This document shows, piece after piece, positions 23,081-34,350 of a stretch of DNA of 64,000 bases (positions are counted from its first letter, which is position 1; the number at the start of each line of letters is the position of its first letter). Below the pieces are notes generated by a model. The model saw only the letters and a program-made list of their open reading frames with translations. It searched no databases and had not been told where the DNA came from. Source of the DNA: Ovis canadensis (Eukaryota > Chordata > Mammalia > Artiodactyla > Bovidae); the NCBI RefSeq assembly GCF_042477335.2, contig NC_091246.1, positions 252,034,501 through 252,098,500 on the forward strand. Reading direction: 5' to 3'. A program made the translations under genes and the position numbers.

Positions 23081-23629
23081 TAAAAACCCTTGTGTCATTT
23101 GTCATCTGGTTCTCCCATTTTAACCACAATATTCTTCAAAGCTAACATTTACACTTAGATTTTGCTTGAATGATCTCTTGCTCTTGACTTACAGTGTGAA
23201 TATCTTCCCTTATCTACATACGTGTGTCTACCATGCTCATTTTAATGTTCTGCTCATCCATCTTCAGAATTCTGCTCAGATGGTCTGCGTTGTCAAGAAT
23301 GCCTCCTTTTCTTTAGTGGGCGTGGCTTGTGTGCCTCAAGGAGAATTTAGGGCAAGGGGAGGGGATGAGTCCTAGTTTTGACGATCGCCATTTGCCACCA
23401 CCCCAGGAAGGGGCTCTGCTCAGGTGCTTTCCTCATTAAACACCTGGGGAAAAGCAGCCGTGGCAGGAAGTCACGTCCTGAGGTTGAAATCAACCGTCCC
23501 TGGGATTGGGGGATGCAGTGGAGGAGGACGTAGTCAAAGATGAGATGAAAGAATGAATGCTCTCTGGTCGCTGAGCAGCCTGTATTGTTGTCAACAGTTT
23601 CGCACCCCAGCAGGGCTTTTGGACAGCCC
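23081..23629. other. Unassigned intergenic sequence
   Basis: No gene or firm repeat was recognised. Confidence 0.35.
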
Positions 23630-23785
23630 TATTACCTCCCTGGGTCGGGAAGGTCCCCTGGAGAAGAAATGCAACCTACTCCAGTATTATTGCTTGGGAA
23701 ATCCCACGGCCAGAGGAGCCTGGCAGGCTACAGTCCACGGGGTCACAAAGAGTTGGACTGAGCAACTGAGCACGCACGTACTATT
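23630..23785 (+). mobile_element. Bov-tA SINE fragment
   Basis: Forward SINE body from CCCTGGGTCGGGAAGGTCCC to GTCACAAAGAGTTGGACTGA. The head is missing. Confidence 0.82.
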
Positions 23786-24682
23786 ACCTCCAGATCATGA
23801 GCACCTCATCTCTGGCTTCTGGGGTAAAAAGGCAAAAGGAGAGGAAGAGGAGAACTCAGGAACCTTCCCAGTCCTCGCGGGAACCAGTCGTCCCCTGCTC
23901 CAGGGCAGAGCTGGCCCGCTCCACACGCCCACGCTGAGGAGCCGAGGTCAGCGTCGTGCCTCCTCGCAGGAGCCAGAGTCAGTTCTTCTGTTAGCTCTTC
24001 AGACCCACGTTTCTCCCCCAGATTTGTAGTTTTGCCAGACTGGTGCTGTTGGCAAAGGAAGCCAGCAGCCTACGCCATTTTTCAATCTCGGCAGCAGAAG
24101 AGGGAATATACGGTGCACTGTCTTATGTCTAACTGAAAAGCACACACGCAGAGACACTAAATACTTCTCACGGAACCATGGATGGATCAAAAAACAAAGA
24201 AAATATATGAGGGACACTTGGTGGCGGAGATGGAAGAAGAAATGGGGGAAAGGAATCAACTAACACAAAACTGGTGTCTTACACAAACCAATGCGCTATG
24301 AGAAACCATGGTCAGTCATAAAAGCATTACTCCTTTGATAAGCAAAACAGCTTCTAGAAATCTCCCCTATAAACACGCACACACACACCTACACACACAC
24401 ACAGAGTGATGCCTGAGCAGCATGTAAGGGACAGAGTGAGAATTCGAGCCCAGAGCTATCTTGATCCAAAGTCTGTTCTGTCCACTGTCCATGATCATTT
24501 AATCTTTCCTGGGGTGTCGGTGTGAGTGCCTGCTGACACACAGGTCAGCTGGGCCCCTGGGTCCTAGTTTATATCATCTCACCAGCATAAATACCCATTT
24601 CTCAAGTATTGCTATCTCTTGGCTATATTAACAGAGATGGTACCTAATTCAAAACTCCTTCTTTTGATTCTGTCTTCAGTTT
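23786..24682. other. Unassigned intergenic sequence
   Basis: Includes a short (CA)-rich tract at 24374-24404. Otherwise nothing was recognised. Confidence 0.35.
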
Positions 24683-24987
24683 GGTGGTTTTTAAAATTTA
24701 TTTATTTTAATTGGAGGCTAATTACTTTACAATATTGTGGTGGGTTTTGCCATACACTGACATGAATCAGCCATGGGTGTACATGTGTCCCCCATCCTGA
24801 ACCCCCCTCCCACCTCCCTCATCCCTCAGGGTCTTCCCAGTGCACCAGCCCTGAGCGCCCTGTCTCATGCATCGAACCTGGACTGGCGATCTGTTTCACA
24901 TACAGTAATATATGTGTTTCAATGCTATTCTCTCAAATCATCCCACCCTCGCCTTCTCCCACAGAGTCCAAAAGACTGCTCTTGACA
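24683..24987 (-). mobile_element. Short L1 3' end with exact 14-bp target-site duplication
   Basis: Reverse L1 tail (AATTGGAGGCTAATTACTTT landmark) of 305 bp, flanked by TCTGTCTTCAGTTT at 24669-24682 and 24988-25001. It is heavily 5' truncated and recent. Confidence 0.93.
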
Positions 24988-25129
24988 TCTGTCTTCAGTT
25001 TTAAGATGGAATTAAATGGGCACACCCTGTCTGATAGTAAGTAGGATAAAGTCAGTTTCATGCTGAGTGGCTGAAAAGTGACCATCTGAGACTTAAAATA
25101 CTCTAAGCATGACATAACAGGCCATTCAT

Positions 25130-25606
25130 TTCAGTTCCATCGCTCAGTCGTGTCCGACTCTTTGCAACCCCGTGAATCACAGCACGCCAGGCCTCCCTGT
25201 CCATCACGATCTCCCGGAGTTCACTCAGACTCATGTCCATCGAGTCTGTGATGCCATCCAGCCATCTCATCCTCTGTCATCCCCTTCTCCTCCTGCCCTC
25301 AATCCCTCCCAGCATCAGAGTCTTTTCCAATGAGTCAACTCTTCACATGAGGTGGCCAAATTACTGGAGTTTCAGCTTTAGCATTATTCCTTCCAAAGAA
25401 ATCCCAAGGCTGATCTCCTTTAGAATGAACTGGTTGGATCTCCTTGCAGTCCAAGGGACTCTCAAGAGTCTTCTCCAACACCACATTTCAAAAGCATCAA
25501 TTCATCGGCACTCAGGTTTTTTCACAGTCCAACTCTCACATCCATACATGACTACTGGAAAAACCATAGCCTTGACTAGATGGATCTTTATTGGCAAAGT
25601 AATGAA
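25130..25606 (-). mobile_element. BovB 3'-terminal fragment
   Basis: Reverse copy from CAGTTCCATCGCTCAGTCG to TATTGGCAAAGTAATG, covering the tail and C-terminal coding part. Confidence 0.9.
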
Positions 25607-25950
25607 TTAGGTGAATAAGTGAGTGCATGGTAATAGAAACCTCACCTGGTTCACTGTTAGCTAGGGGCCTGGCCTGGATGCAGCAACCATGGAGGGTCCA
25701 GGATACAGGTGGGACTGCAAGAATTCAGGGAGACACATAAAAGGTGCCGACCACAGTCAGCCCCTTGGGCCACTCGGATCCACTTGAGCCCTTCCTCTAT
25801 GTCCAGCTTTCCCACCGCAGCATGCGGCCTCTGTTTTCTTGTGATAACAAGATGCCCCACTTCTACACTGAAAGGGAGGCACAAGGCCAGTGGCTCAGAG
25901 TCCTTCAAATCCAAATCTCCTAAAACATTCATTAAGAAGGTTAGGGAAAG

Positions 25951-26210
25951 GGCGTCCCTGGTGGTCCAGTGGTTAAGAACTCACTTGCCGGTACAGGGGT
26001 CCTGGGTTCCATCACTCACCGCTCTGAGTAGATGCGACAAGCCGAAGAGCAGCTAAACTCGTGTGCCCCCAACTACAGAAGCCCGCTGTGATCTGAAACG
26101 GGAGACGCCGCAACAGTGAGCAGCCAGCGCACGGCAACAGGGAGGAGCGCGCCATCGCTGCAGCTGACGACAGCCCAGTGCAGAGACGAACACCCAAGGA
26201 AGCCGTGATA
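25951..26210 (+). mobile_element. CHR-type SINE
   Basis: GGGCGTCCCTGGTGGTCCAG, GTGGTTAAGAACTCACTTGCC and GTCCTGGGTTCCATC form the head and box B, followed by the typical CAACAGTGAGCAGCCAGCG region. Confidence 0.75.
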
Positions 26211-28010
26211 TCTTAACGCTTCCCAAAGGCCAGTGGAGTGGCCCCTGCTGCAGGCGCTTCTAAAATCTTAGCGGATACCCAGCATGCCCTTCCTCCCACG
26301 CCCATTTCAGATTTTCCTCTTTCTCTTTGGCTTATTTCTGCTCATGTGGCAGATGTCACCTTTACTCAAAAGGGTAACCCTGGGCGAGCAATCCGCTGAT
26401 CCTAGAGGCGACTCAGGGCCCCATCTAGGCAAGGAAATCCAGAGTCATAGTCTAGAAGGACGACCCTAGCCTCCGGGCAGGCACTTGGCGTGGCTGCCGA
26501 GTCCTCATCCCAAAGAGAGGGGCTTGGTCTACACAGGTCTGTAATGGGACTGCTACCTGTCCTGGCTCATGAAACTCTGAGAAGGGACTCAGAGAAAAGG
26601 ATTTGTCTCAAAGAAGAGGCTCTTTCAGAAGAGGCTAAACATTTAGGGAAAAAATCAGCCCCTTTTCTAGTCACCTTCCCCAAAGCAGGTCTTCACTTTA
26701 TTTCCACCTTTGTTTTTTTTTTTTCTGCCAATGAAGAGGTGACTCTGCTGGCCTCTGAGGACCTGGAAAATCAAATCTAGACTATCTGAGCTTCCCACAT
26801 TTAGTTCAAGCCTAGCCCAGGAAACTTTTCAAGGGCAAAGCTTCATTCCGTGATGAATTCCATTCCCCAAGGGAAAGAAATCACATCAACCGCACTATGC
26901 GGCCTGGCGGAGGTGAAAGAGCCAGCTGACCAACAGAGGGGCTTTCCCACTCTGCAGCTGGGTCACGGCCTGGAAGCAGTTTCCATTCCAATGAGGGCGT
27001 GATGAGAAGGAAGGTGCTCAGAAGCCAGGATGCTGACAGCTGCAGCAAAAACTACGCGTCTCAACTACTCCCACCTCCGGGCTTTTACTTTGAGTCACGT
27101 CCTCGGCCAAGCGTTTTAACTGCGTTTCCTCATTTAGTCCTCTTAGCAACCTTATGAAGTAGATAATATTGTTATTTCCACTTTCCATCCATTTATTCAA
27201 TAAGACATTTATTGAGCGTTCAATGTTCCAGGCATAGAACCGGGCACTAAGGATTTAACAAAAGCCAATCAGGCAATCATGGCAACCAGAAGGGGGAAAA
27301 GTGATTCATTTATAACTTCATTTATTACTCATTTGATAATCTTTTCTATGTAATTTAACCAACCAAATAAACACAGTTTAATATCTCTCTTTGGGATGTT
27401 CCAGGGGCCCTCTGAAGCACCCCAAAGTTAGCTAGAGATCAAAAGAACTTCAAAAGAGTTCTATTTAAGAAGTTTTATCAAAAAGATCAATTAAAAGGGT
27501 TTAAACCTAGGTAAAATGAAAATACTTTACTTAATGTTAATTACTCTAAGACGTGTCTATATTAGGTCAACAAACAAACATTAATATCAGGTATTTAACA
27601 CTGAATATTTCCCAGTTTATATGAACCTGGAATTTATTGTTTAATTTAGAATTACTTGATTTGTAAGCGCTTACCTTTTTTAAGCTAGATAAATACATCT
27701 CATATACAAATTAACCTCAAAAATATTATCCAGAGACAGAGACAAACCAAGACATATTTAGACAGACACAGTGCAAGATCCAGCTTCAAGTCTTTTTTTT
27801 TTTTTTTCCTCAGTGTCAGGAGTTAGAGATGGTCTAGATAAGTGTTCCTGAGAGCCCTGGTCACAAGGCACAGGGAAAGAAAATTAAGTTCTAACAAATG
27901 GCAGCAGGTCTAAACCACATGGTGTCCAGGCAAAGCAAAATGGCCATCAAAAATCACAACACAGATCACAGAGTTAAAACACACACATATAAACCCGGCA
28001 GTCTTCATCA
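26211..28010. other. Unassigned intergenic sequence
   Basis: No coding gene was recognised. Around 27170-27240, the string TTTATTCAATAAGACATTTATTGAGCG is shared by ancient mammalian repeats. From 27300 to 27800 it is AT-rich without a firm match. Confidence 0.35.
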
Positions 28011-28090
28011 AAGTGAAGGTGAAGTCGCTCACTCGTATCAGACTGTTTGTGACCTGTGGACTGTAGCCCACCAAGCCTTTCCATAACATC
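28011..28090 (-). mobile_element. Bov-tA SINE fragment
   Basis: GTGAAGTCGCTCACTCGTAT ... GTGGACTGTAGCCCACCAAG, a reverse SINE remnant at the distal edge of the ERV leader. Confidence 0.65.
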
Positions 28091-28626
28091 AAAGATTTTA
28101 AGGGAGGAAAGGAAGCCAGGTTGAAAGAAGAAGGGGGAGGAGGCGGGAGAGGGGGCAAAAGGGGTGGCCTTACAGACGTCTCCTGCCACCTACAGATACC
28201 CAGGCCTTACGGGACTTTTCCCTGGGCTTCCAGAGGAGGGAGGACTGGAACTCGGCCCTACCAGAAATCAGAACCAGAATTCGAGTTCTCTGCCAAGAGG
28301 AGGGGATCAGTCTCCAATCCTCAGCTCAGGCTGAGGGCCCTTCGACCAGATTTCTGTGTCCAGGACCAGGGAACTAGAAAAACAGGGAAGGATAGGAAGG
28401 GTTAAGGAGAGACAGAGAGGGAAGGAGAGAGAGATCAAGAAAGTCTCTTGTTTCTTACCGGTCAGGGCATTCTGGCCAGTTGTCCGCGTCAGGAGGAGAC
28501 CAGGGACAAAAGGGTCCCAGTTGCGGCTGCTGGGTCTGGTCCATTGGCAGGCAAGCTGGCCCCTGAATACCCCGAGTGGTCAGGATGTCAGTCTCAGCAA
28601 AGAAGAATCCCACCAGAGTCACCATT
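28091..28626 (-). mobile_element. ERV 5' leader following LTR B
   Basis: On the minus strand the LTR ends at 28627 and is followed after AA by TGGTGACTCTGGTGGGAT, a primer-binding-site-like 18-mer of uncertain tRNA. A splice-donor-like GACCGGTAAG follows at about 28452-28461, and then a polypyrimidine-rich leader. No gag frame was recognised in it. Confidence 0.5.
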
Positions 28627-28978
28627 TGTTGCAGGAAGAAGGACCCCTTCCAGGGCCCGAAACTGGGCTCTTGCCTAACACTCGGAAATGAATTGTCCGA
28701 GGAGACATATGTGCTGACAAAGCAAGAGATTTTATTGGGAAAGGGCACCTGGGTGGAGAGCAGCAGGGTAAGGAAACCCAGGAGAACTGCTCTGCTGCGT
28801 GGCTCACAATGTACAGGCGGTGTCTCCTTTAAACTTTTCCCAAACTCTTCCGGTTGGTGGAGGCTTATTAGTTCCGCATTCCTAATCAGGATCTCCTGCC
28901 ATAAAACAACTCATGCAAATGGTTACTATGGTGCCTGGCCAGGGTGGAGTGGTTTCAATCAGTGTGCTTCCCGTAACA
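28627..28978 (-). mobile_element. ERV1-type LTR 'B' (352 bp)
   Basis: On the minus strand it begins TGTTACGGG and ends CTGCAACA, forming TGTTR/YAACA termini. It holds a polyadenylation signal (minus AATAAA, plus TTTATT at 28731-28736). A purine run (GCAGGGGGAA, just above 28979) precedes it like a polypurine tract. The sequence resembles a common bovine class I LTR. Confidence 0.75.
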
Positions 28979-29111
28979 ATTCCCCCTGCAAGATGGGGTA
29001 TATAGCGGCGCCGTTGGTTCAGGCTCCTTGAGATTTTTTGGTTTTTTTTTTTTCTTACATGTGTCGCCAACACCTGAGGGGTAGAAAATCCCTGTTGAGG
29101 CAAAACAGATT

Positions 29112-29426
29112 CTACCCAAGGAGGGGGGCTTGGTCAGGGTGTCTGATCCGCGGTAGGAAGATATCTCGGACTTGGTGTACAGTTCCCAAGTCAAAGGTGC
29201 CTTCTGAGGGCCAGCCTACATGGAAGGTTGGCCATTCTGCGCTGCAAAAAGTTATTAATTTGTTCTTCTTCACCAGCACCGATAGATTCTGTGCTCTAGA
29301 CTTAAAATCAGAAAAATGGTCAGTCCTAAGGGACAACAGAGTGGAAGTCTCTTGCCCCAGGATTACAGGATAGAACACAGGAGACAAGACGAACACCCAG
29401 AGAGCAGCGACAATGCCGGCACCCAC
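29112..29426 (-). pseudogene. Gammaretroviral gag matrix (MA) fragment, endogenous
   Basis: The 104-aa minus frame contains TFCSAEWPTFHVGWP followed by EGTFDL and HPDQAP, the signature core of the gammaretroviral matrix domain. The position where family members have Met-Gly-Gln reads Leu-Gly-Gln. The frame instead opens 24 residues upstream in a hydrophobic stretch. It stops after the matrix core, and downstream sequence lies in other frames and runs into the polypurine tract. This is a dead, old copy. Confidence 0.82.
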
Positions 29427-29540
29427 AAAGATGCGACGAACAGAGGAGACAAACCTCGGCCGAGAACACAGTACTAGGTCTTCCTGGGCCCCCTGAACCC
29501 TCCTATCCCTCTAGGTTATCTTACCAACAAGGCGTTCACA

Positions 29541-29694
29541 GAGCCAGCCGCCTTCCCAGCACGATGCCGGGCCTCGGCCTTACGCCGGCTAAGACCACTA
29601 ATTTGCCCCTGATTAAGCCTGACAAGAGCTCTCTTCTCACCAGAGCCAGCTGCCTTCCAGCGCGTACGCTGGGCCTCGGTCTTACACTGGCTAA
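29541..29694 (-). repeat. Duplicated unit in the ERV leader
   Basis: Units 29541-29592 and 29643-29694 share GAGCCAGC.GCCTTCC and GGGCCTCGG.CTTAC.C.GGCTAA, with about 50 bp between. Their divergence exceeds a recent duplication. Confidence 0.75.
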
Positions 29695-29782
29695 CCAAAC
29701 TTAACACCGGTGTTCAGATAGCTTTCCTCCAAGTGAGGAAACCCCTTCTACTGGGAGGGTGTTATTCTTCCCAGTTAAAGGG

Positions 29783-29800
29783 ATCCCGGACGAACCCCCA
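29783..29800 (-). other. tRNA-Pro-type primer binding site
   Basis: On the minus strand TGGGGGTTCGTCCGGGAT lies two bases after the LTR end. It differs by one base from the 18-nt complement of tRNA-Pro used by gammaretroviruses. This fixes the ERV class and orientation. Confidence 0.85.
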
Positions 29801-29802
29801 AA

Positions 29803-30216
29803 TGTTATGCCCAGAGTCCGAGTCCCCAGAACTGAGAGAATAAGATGTCCACAGCAATGCAAAAGCATAAAGGGGTTTATTGCTAACTCGAGTTAGGGCC
29901 CAGGTCTCATCCAGCACAGCGGAATCCGACAAGAGCCCCGAGCTCTGAATCACATCTACTTTTATACAGATGGGTCTTTGTTCCTGTAACAGCGTAGCTG
30001 ATTGGTTAAACCATGCACGCGGGCGGGACTATTAAACCTCGCATCCCTATCCGGATTGGCGCGGGTCTGGCGCGGGCAGGGGCTACAGGGATTTCTTCTG
30101 ATTGGTCGAGCTACACTGCCTGCGGGAGTTCCCAGGGCCTCAGCTTTCCTGGAGACGAAACCTCAGGCCTAGCCTGCCCCTTTAGAGCCTGTCCTGGCTC
30201 CAGTTTGGTCCTAACA
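29803..30216 (-). mobile_element. ERV1-type LTR 'A' (414 bp), 5' LTR
   Basis: Minus-strand TGTTAGGACC...GGGCATAACA termini. Contains CCAAT-like motifs, TATAAAAG (plus 29959-29966) and AATAAA (plus 29876-29881), the normal U3-R-U5 order. It is followed directly by the primer binding site. Confidence 0.85.
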
Positions 30217-30235
30217 TGACGAACCTAGACAGCGT

Positions 30236-30545
30236 ACTAAAAAGCAGAAATGCCAATAAAGGTGTCTAGTCAAAGCTATGGTTTTTCCAGTAGTCATGTG
30301 AGACTTGGACCGTAAAGAAGGCTGAGCGCCGAAGAATTCATGCTTTTTAATTGTGGTGAGGAAGACTGAGGCTCGGCGAGACGGGAAGCGGGTGACAGAG
30401 GATGAGATGGTTGGATGGCATCACTGACTCAATGGATACGAGTTTGAACAAACTCCAGGACACAGTGAAGGACAGGGAAGCCCGGCGTGCTGCAGTTCAA
30501 GGGGTCGCAGAGAGTCAGACACAACTTAGCCACTGAATAACAATC
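30236..30545 (+). mobile_element. BovB 3' fragment with internal deletions
   Basis: Forward pieces of the C-terminal coding region and tail (CTAGTCAAAGCTATGGTTTTT, GTTGGATGGCATCACTGACT, GAGTCAGACACAACTTAGCC). Several segments are missing compared with 18480-19806. Confidence 0.82.
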
Positions 30546-31611
30546 ACAAAGGAAGGATCAGGACGGCAGAGTAGGAAAACCCTGAGTTCACCTCCCGCCA
30601 AGAGTGCATCAAAACTACATCTACACATAAAGAAACTCTTTCTGAGAACAATCTGAAGACTGGCAGAATGGCTCTTCCACAGTCAAGGTTATAAATTCAG
30701 AACCATGCAGAGTCTTGTAGGAAGGGAGAAGATAATCTGGTCAGGATCTACACCCCTAATGAGCACCCCAGAACAGGAGGGAGGTGTCAGAGGCTTGGGG
30801 ACCCTCCCTAAGGACTGAGGCCCTCGAGCCCCGTATTAGGCACCCTAGCCCTGGGGTCTGGCCCTGGGAAGATGAACCTTCTTTAGGCTGGCTGGAAAAT
30901 CAGTGGGGCTTACCCGAGGGTTACAAGAAGCTGAGACCCTGCTTTTAAATATTGGGCACACAGATCTGCTTGTTCCCAGGCCCAGCACAGAGGCAGCAGG
31001 TTGGAACTGTTGGTGCTCCAGCCAGCCTTCCAGGACCAGCCCAGTGCACTCCCCAGCCCACACAAGCCTCCTACGCCAGCCCTGCGCCCCATCCAGGCAA
31101 TAACCATCATCACACTTACCAGAGAGATGGAGAGCCAGCTCAGAAGTACAGCTCTAGCCCCCCCAGGCTGGTGCTACCCCCGCCCTCTCAGCCAAGGCAG
31201 AGACAGCCATCACATGCCCAGGGAGAAGGGGTGCAGCTCAGAACTGCTGCTCTAGCCCGAGGGCCCCGCCCCCACCCCAGCTCCAGGCAAAGCAGAAATC
31301 TCCATCTTTCCAGGGAGAAGTTCATCTCCCTGGGGCTCCTCCTCTAGGCCCTCAGGGACCAGTCAAACACACCCCCAACAGGGCAGGAGCTGTCTCTGAG
31401 CCTGAGAGAAGCTCCCGCGTCTCGCACTAAGTTACACCTCTAGTCTCTCCAGCACCAGCCCCACCTCCCACCAGGGTGCTGGCCACCAGTGCCCCCCATG
31501 AGAAGACACTGCCCATGCCCTCTTGAGACCCCACCAAAGTCACCGGGCACACACAGACTGCAGACGGACTCTCCCACACAAGGACACTCCTTCAATAGTC
31601 AGGCAGAAAAC
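30546..31611 (+). mobile_element. Probable L1 5' UTR / 5' region
   Basis: GATCAGGACGGCAGAGTAGG, the CATCTACACATAAAGAAACT stretch and the long GC-rich, CCAGAGAGATGGAGAGCCAG sequence read like an ungulate L1 5' end. No ORF1 was recognised. The alternative is unique GC-rich sequence. Confidence 0.4.
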
Positions 31612-31838
31612 TCAGTTCAGTTCAGTTCAGTTCAGTGGCTCAGTCGTGTCCGACTCTTTGCGACCCCATGAATCGCAGCACGCCAGGCCTCCCTGTTCAT
31701 CACCATCTCCCAGAGTTCACTCAGACTTCCGTCCATCGAGTCCGTGATGCCATCCAGCCATCTCGTCCTCAGTCATCCCCTTCTCCTCCTGCCCCCAATC
31801 CCTCCCAGCATCAGAGTCTTTTCCAATGAGTCAACTCT

Positions 31839-33611
31839 TCACATGAGGTGGCCAAAGTACTGGAGTTTCAGCTTTAGCATCATTCCTTCCAAAGAAATCC
31901 CAGGGTTGATCTCCTTTAGAATGGACTGGTTGGATCTCCTTGCAGTCCAAGGGACTCTCAAGAGTCTTCTCCAACACCATAGTTCAAAAGCATAAATTCT
32001 TTGGTGCTCAGCCTTCTTCACAGTCCAACTCTCACATCCATACATGACCACAGGAAAAACCATAGCCTTGACTAGACGGACCTTAGTCGGCAAAGTAATG
32101 TCTCTGCTTTTGAATATGCTATCTAGGTTGGTCATAACTTTTCTTCCAAAGAGTAAGTGTCTTTTAATTTCATGGCTGCAATCACCATCTGCAATGATTT
32201 TGGAGCCCAGAAAAATAAAGTCTGACACTGTTGCCACTGTTTCCCCATCTATTTCCCATGAAGTGATGGGACCGGATGCCATGATCTTTGTTTTCTGAAT
32301 GTTGAGCTTTAAGCCAACTTTTTCACTCTTCTCTTTCACTTTCATCAAGAGGCTTTTTAGTTCCTCTTCACTTTCTGCCATAAGGGTGGTGTCATCTGCA
32401 TATCTGAGGTTATTGATATTTCTCCTGGCAATCTTGATTCCAGCTTGTGCTTCTTCCAGTCCAGCATTTCTCATGATGTACTCTGCATAGAAGTTAAATA
32501 AGCAGGGTGACAATATACAGCCTTGATGCACTCCTTTTCCTATTTGGAACCAGTCTGTTGTCCCATGTCCAGTTCTAACTGTTGCTTCCTGACCTGCATA
32601 CAGATTTCTCAAGAGACAGGTTAGGTGGTCTGGTATTCCCATCTCTTTCAGAATTTTCCACAGTTTATTGTGATCCACACAATCAAAGGCTTTGGCATAG
32701 TCAATAAAGCAGAAATAGATGTTTTTCTGGAGCTCTCTTGCTTTTTCCATGATCCAGCGGATATTGGCAATTTGATCTCTGGTTCCTCTGCCTTTTCTAA
32801 AACCAGCTTGAACATCAGGGAGTTCACGGTTCACGTATTGCTGAAGCCTGGCTTGGAGAATTTTGAGCATTACTTTACTAGCATGTGAGATGAGTGCAAT
32901 TGTGCGGTAGTTTGAGCATTCTTTTGCATTTCCTTTTTTTGGAATTGGAATGAAAACTGACCTTTTCCAGTCCTGTGGCCACTGCTGAGTTTTCCAAATT
33001 TGCTGGCATATTGAGTGCAGCACCTTCACAGCATCATCTTTCAGGATTTGAAACAGCTCAACTGGAATGCCATCACCTCCACTAGCTTTGTTCATAGTGA
33101 TGCTTCCTAAGGCCCACTTGACTTCACTTTCCAAGATATCTGGCTCTAGATTAGTGATCACATCATCATGATTATCTGGGTCGTGAAGATATTTTTCGTA
33201 CAGTTCTTCCGTGTATTCTTGCCACCTCTTCTTAATATCTTCTGCTTCTGTTAGGTCCATACCATTTCTGTCCTTTATCGAGCCCATCTTTGCATCAAAT
33301 GTTCCCTTGGTATCTCTAATTTTCTTGAAGAGATCTCTAGTCTTTCCCATTCTGTTGTTTTCCTCTATTTCTTTGCATTGATCGCTGAAGAAGGCTTTCT
33401 TATCTCTTCTTGCTTTTCTTTGGAACTCTGCATTCAGATGCTTATATCTTTCCTTTTCTCCTTTGCTTTTCACCTCTCTTCTTTTCACAGCTATTAGTAA
33501 GGCCTCCCCAGACAGCCATTTTGCTTTTTCACATTTCTTTTCCATGGGGGTGGTCTTGATCTCTGTCTCCTGTACAATGTCACGAACCTCATTCCATAGT
33601 TCATCAGGCAC
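31839..33611 (-). pseudogene. BovB ORF2 reverse transcriptase portion (590 aa open frame)
   Basis: Contains the RT motifs in order: PIPKKGNAKECSNYRTIALI, AGFRKGRGTRDQIANIRW, FIDYAKAFDCVDHN, GKGVHQGCILSPCLFNFYAE, YADDTTLMAE and the C-terminal VVMYGCESWTVKKAEH. The full family protein also carries an N-terminal APE-type endonuclease. Here that part lies in other frames, so this is a relic of a recently active copy rather than a host gene. Confidence 0.9.
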
Positions 33612-34350
33612 TCTATCTATCAGATCTAGGCCCCTTAAATTTATTTCTCACTTCTACTATATAATAATAAGGGATTTGATTTAGGTCACGCCTGAATTGT
33701 CTAGTGGTTTTCCCTACTTTCTTCCATTTAAGTCTGAATTTGGCAATAAGGAGTTCATGATCTGAGCCACAGTCAGCTCCCAGTCTTGTTTTTGCTGACT
33801 GTATAGAGCTTCTCCATCTTTGGCTGCAAAGAATATTAGGTCTGATTTTGGTGTTGACCACCTGGTTATGTCCATGTGTAGATCTTCTCTTGTGTTGTTG
33901 GAAGCGGGCGTTTGCTATGACCAGCGTGTTCTCTTGGCAAAACTCTGTTAGCCTTTGACCTGCTTCATTTTGTACTTCAAGGCCAAATTTACCTGTTACT
34001 CCAGGTATCTCTCGACTCCTTACTTTTGCATTTTAGTCCCCTATAATGAAAAAGACATCTTTTTCTGGTGTTAGTTCTAAAAGGTCTTGTAGGTCTTCAT
34101 AGATCCGTTCAACTTTAGCTCCTTCAGGATTACTGGCCGAGGCATAGGCTTGGATTACCATGATGTTGAATGGTTTATCTTGGAAATGAACAGAGATCAT
34201 TCTGTCGTTTTTGAGATTGCATCCAAGTACCGCATTTCAGACTCTTTTGTTGACCATGATGGCTACTCAATTTCTTCTGAGGGATGCCTGCCCACAGTAG
34301 TAGATGTAATGGTCATCTGAGTTAAATTCACCCATTCCAGTCCATTTTAG

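Larger units (their letters stand above)
28979..29802 (-). mobile_element. Internal region of a gammaretrovirus-like ERV
   Basis: On the minus strand it runs from the primer binding site (29783-29800) through a leader with a duplicated ~52-bp unit, then a gag matrix fragment, ending in a polypurine-like run at LTR B. Only about 0.8 kb of internal sequence remains, so most of gag, all of pol and most of env are missing. Confidence 0.75.

Noticed and set aside
28091-28626. Gag or env gene downstream of LTR B
   Set aside because: Frames here carry no retroviral motif. It reads as untranslated leader.
31839-33611. Large open frame as a host protein gene
   Set aside because: It carries RTE-type reverse transcriptase motifs and sits inside a BovB element. 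Treated as a transposon relic.
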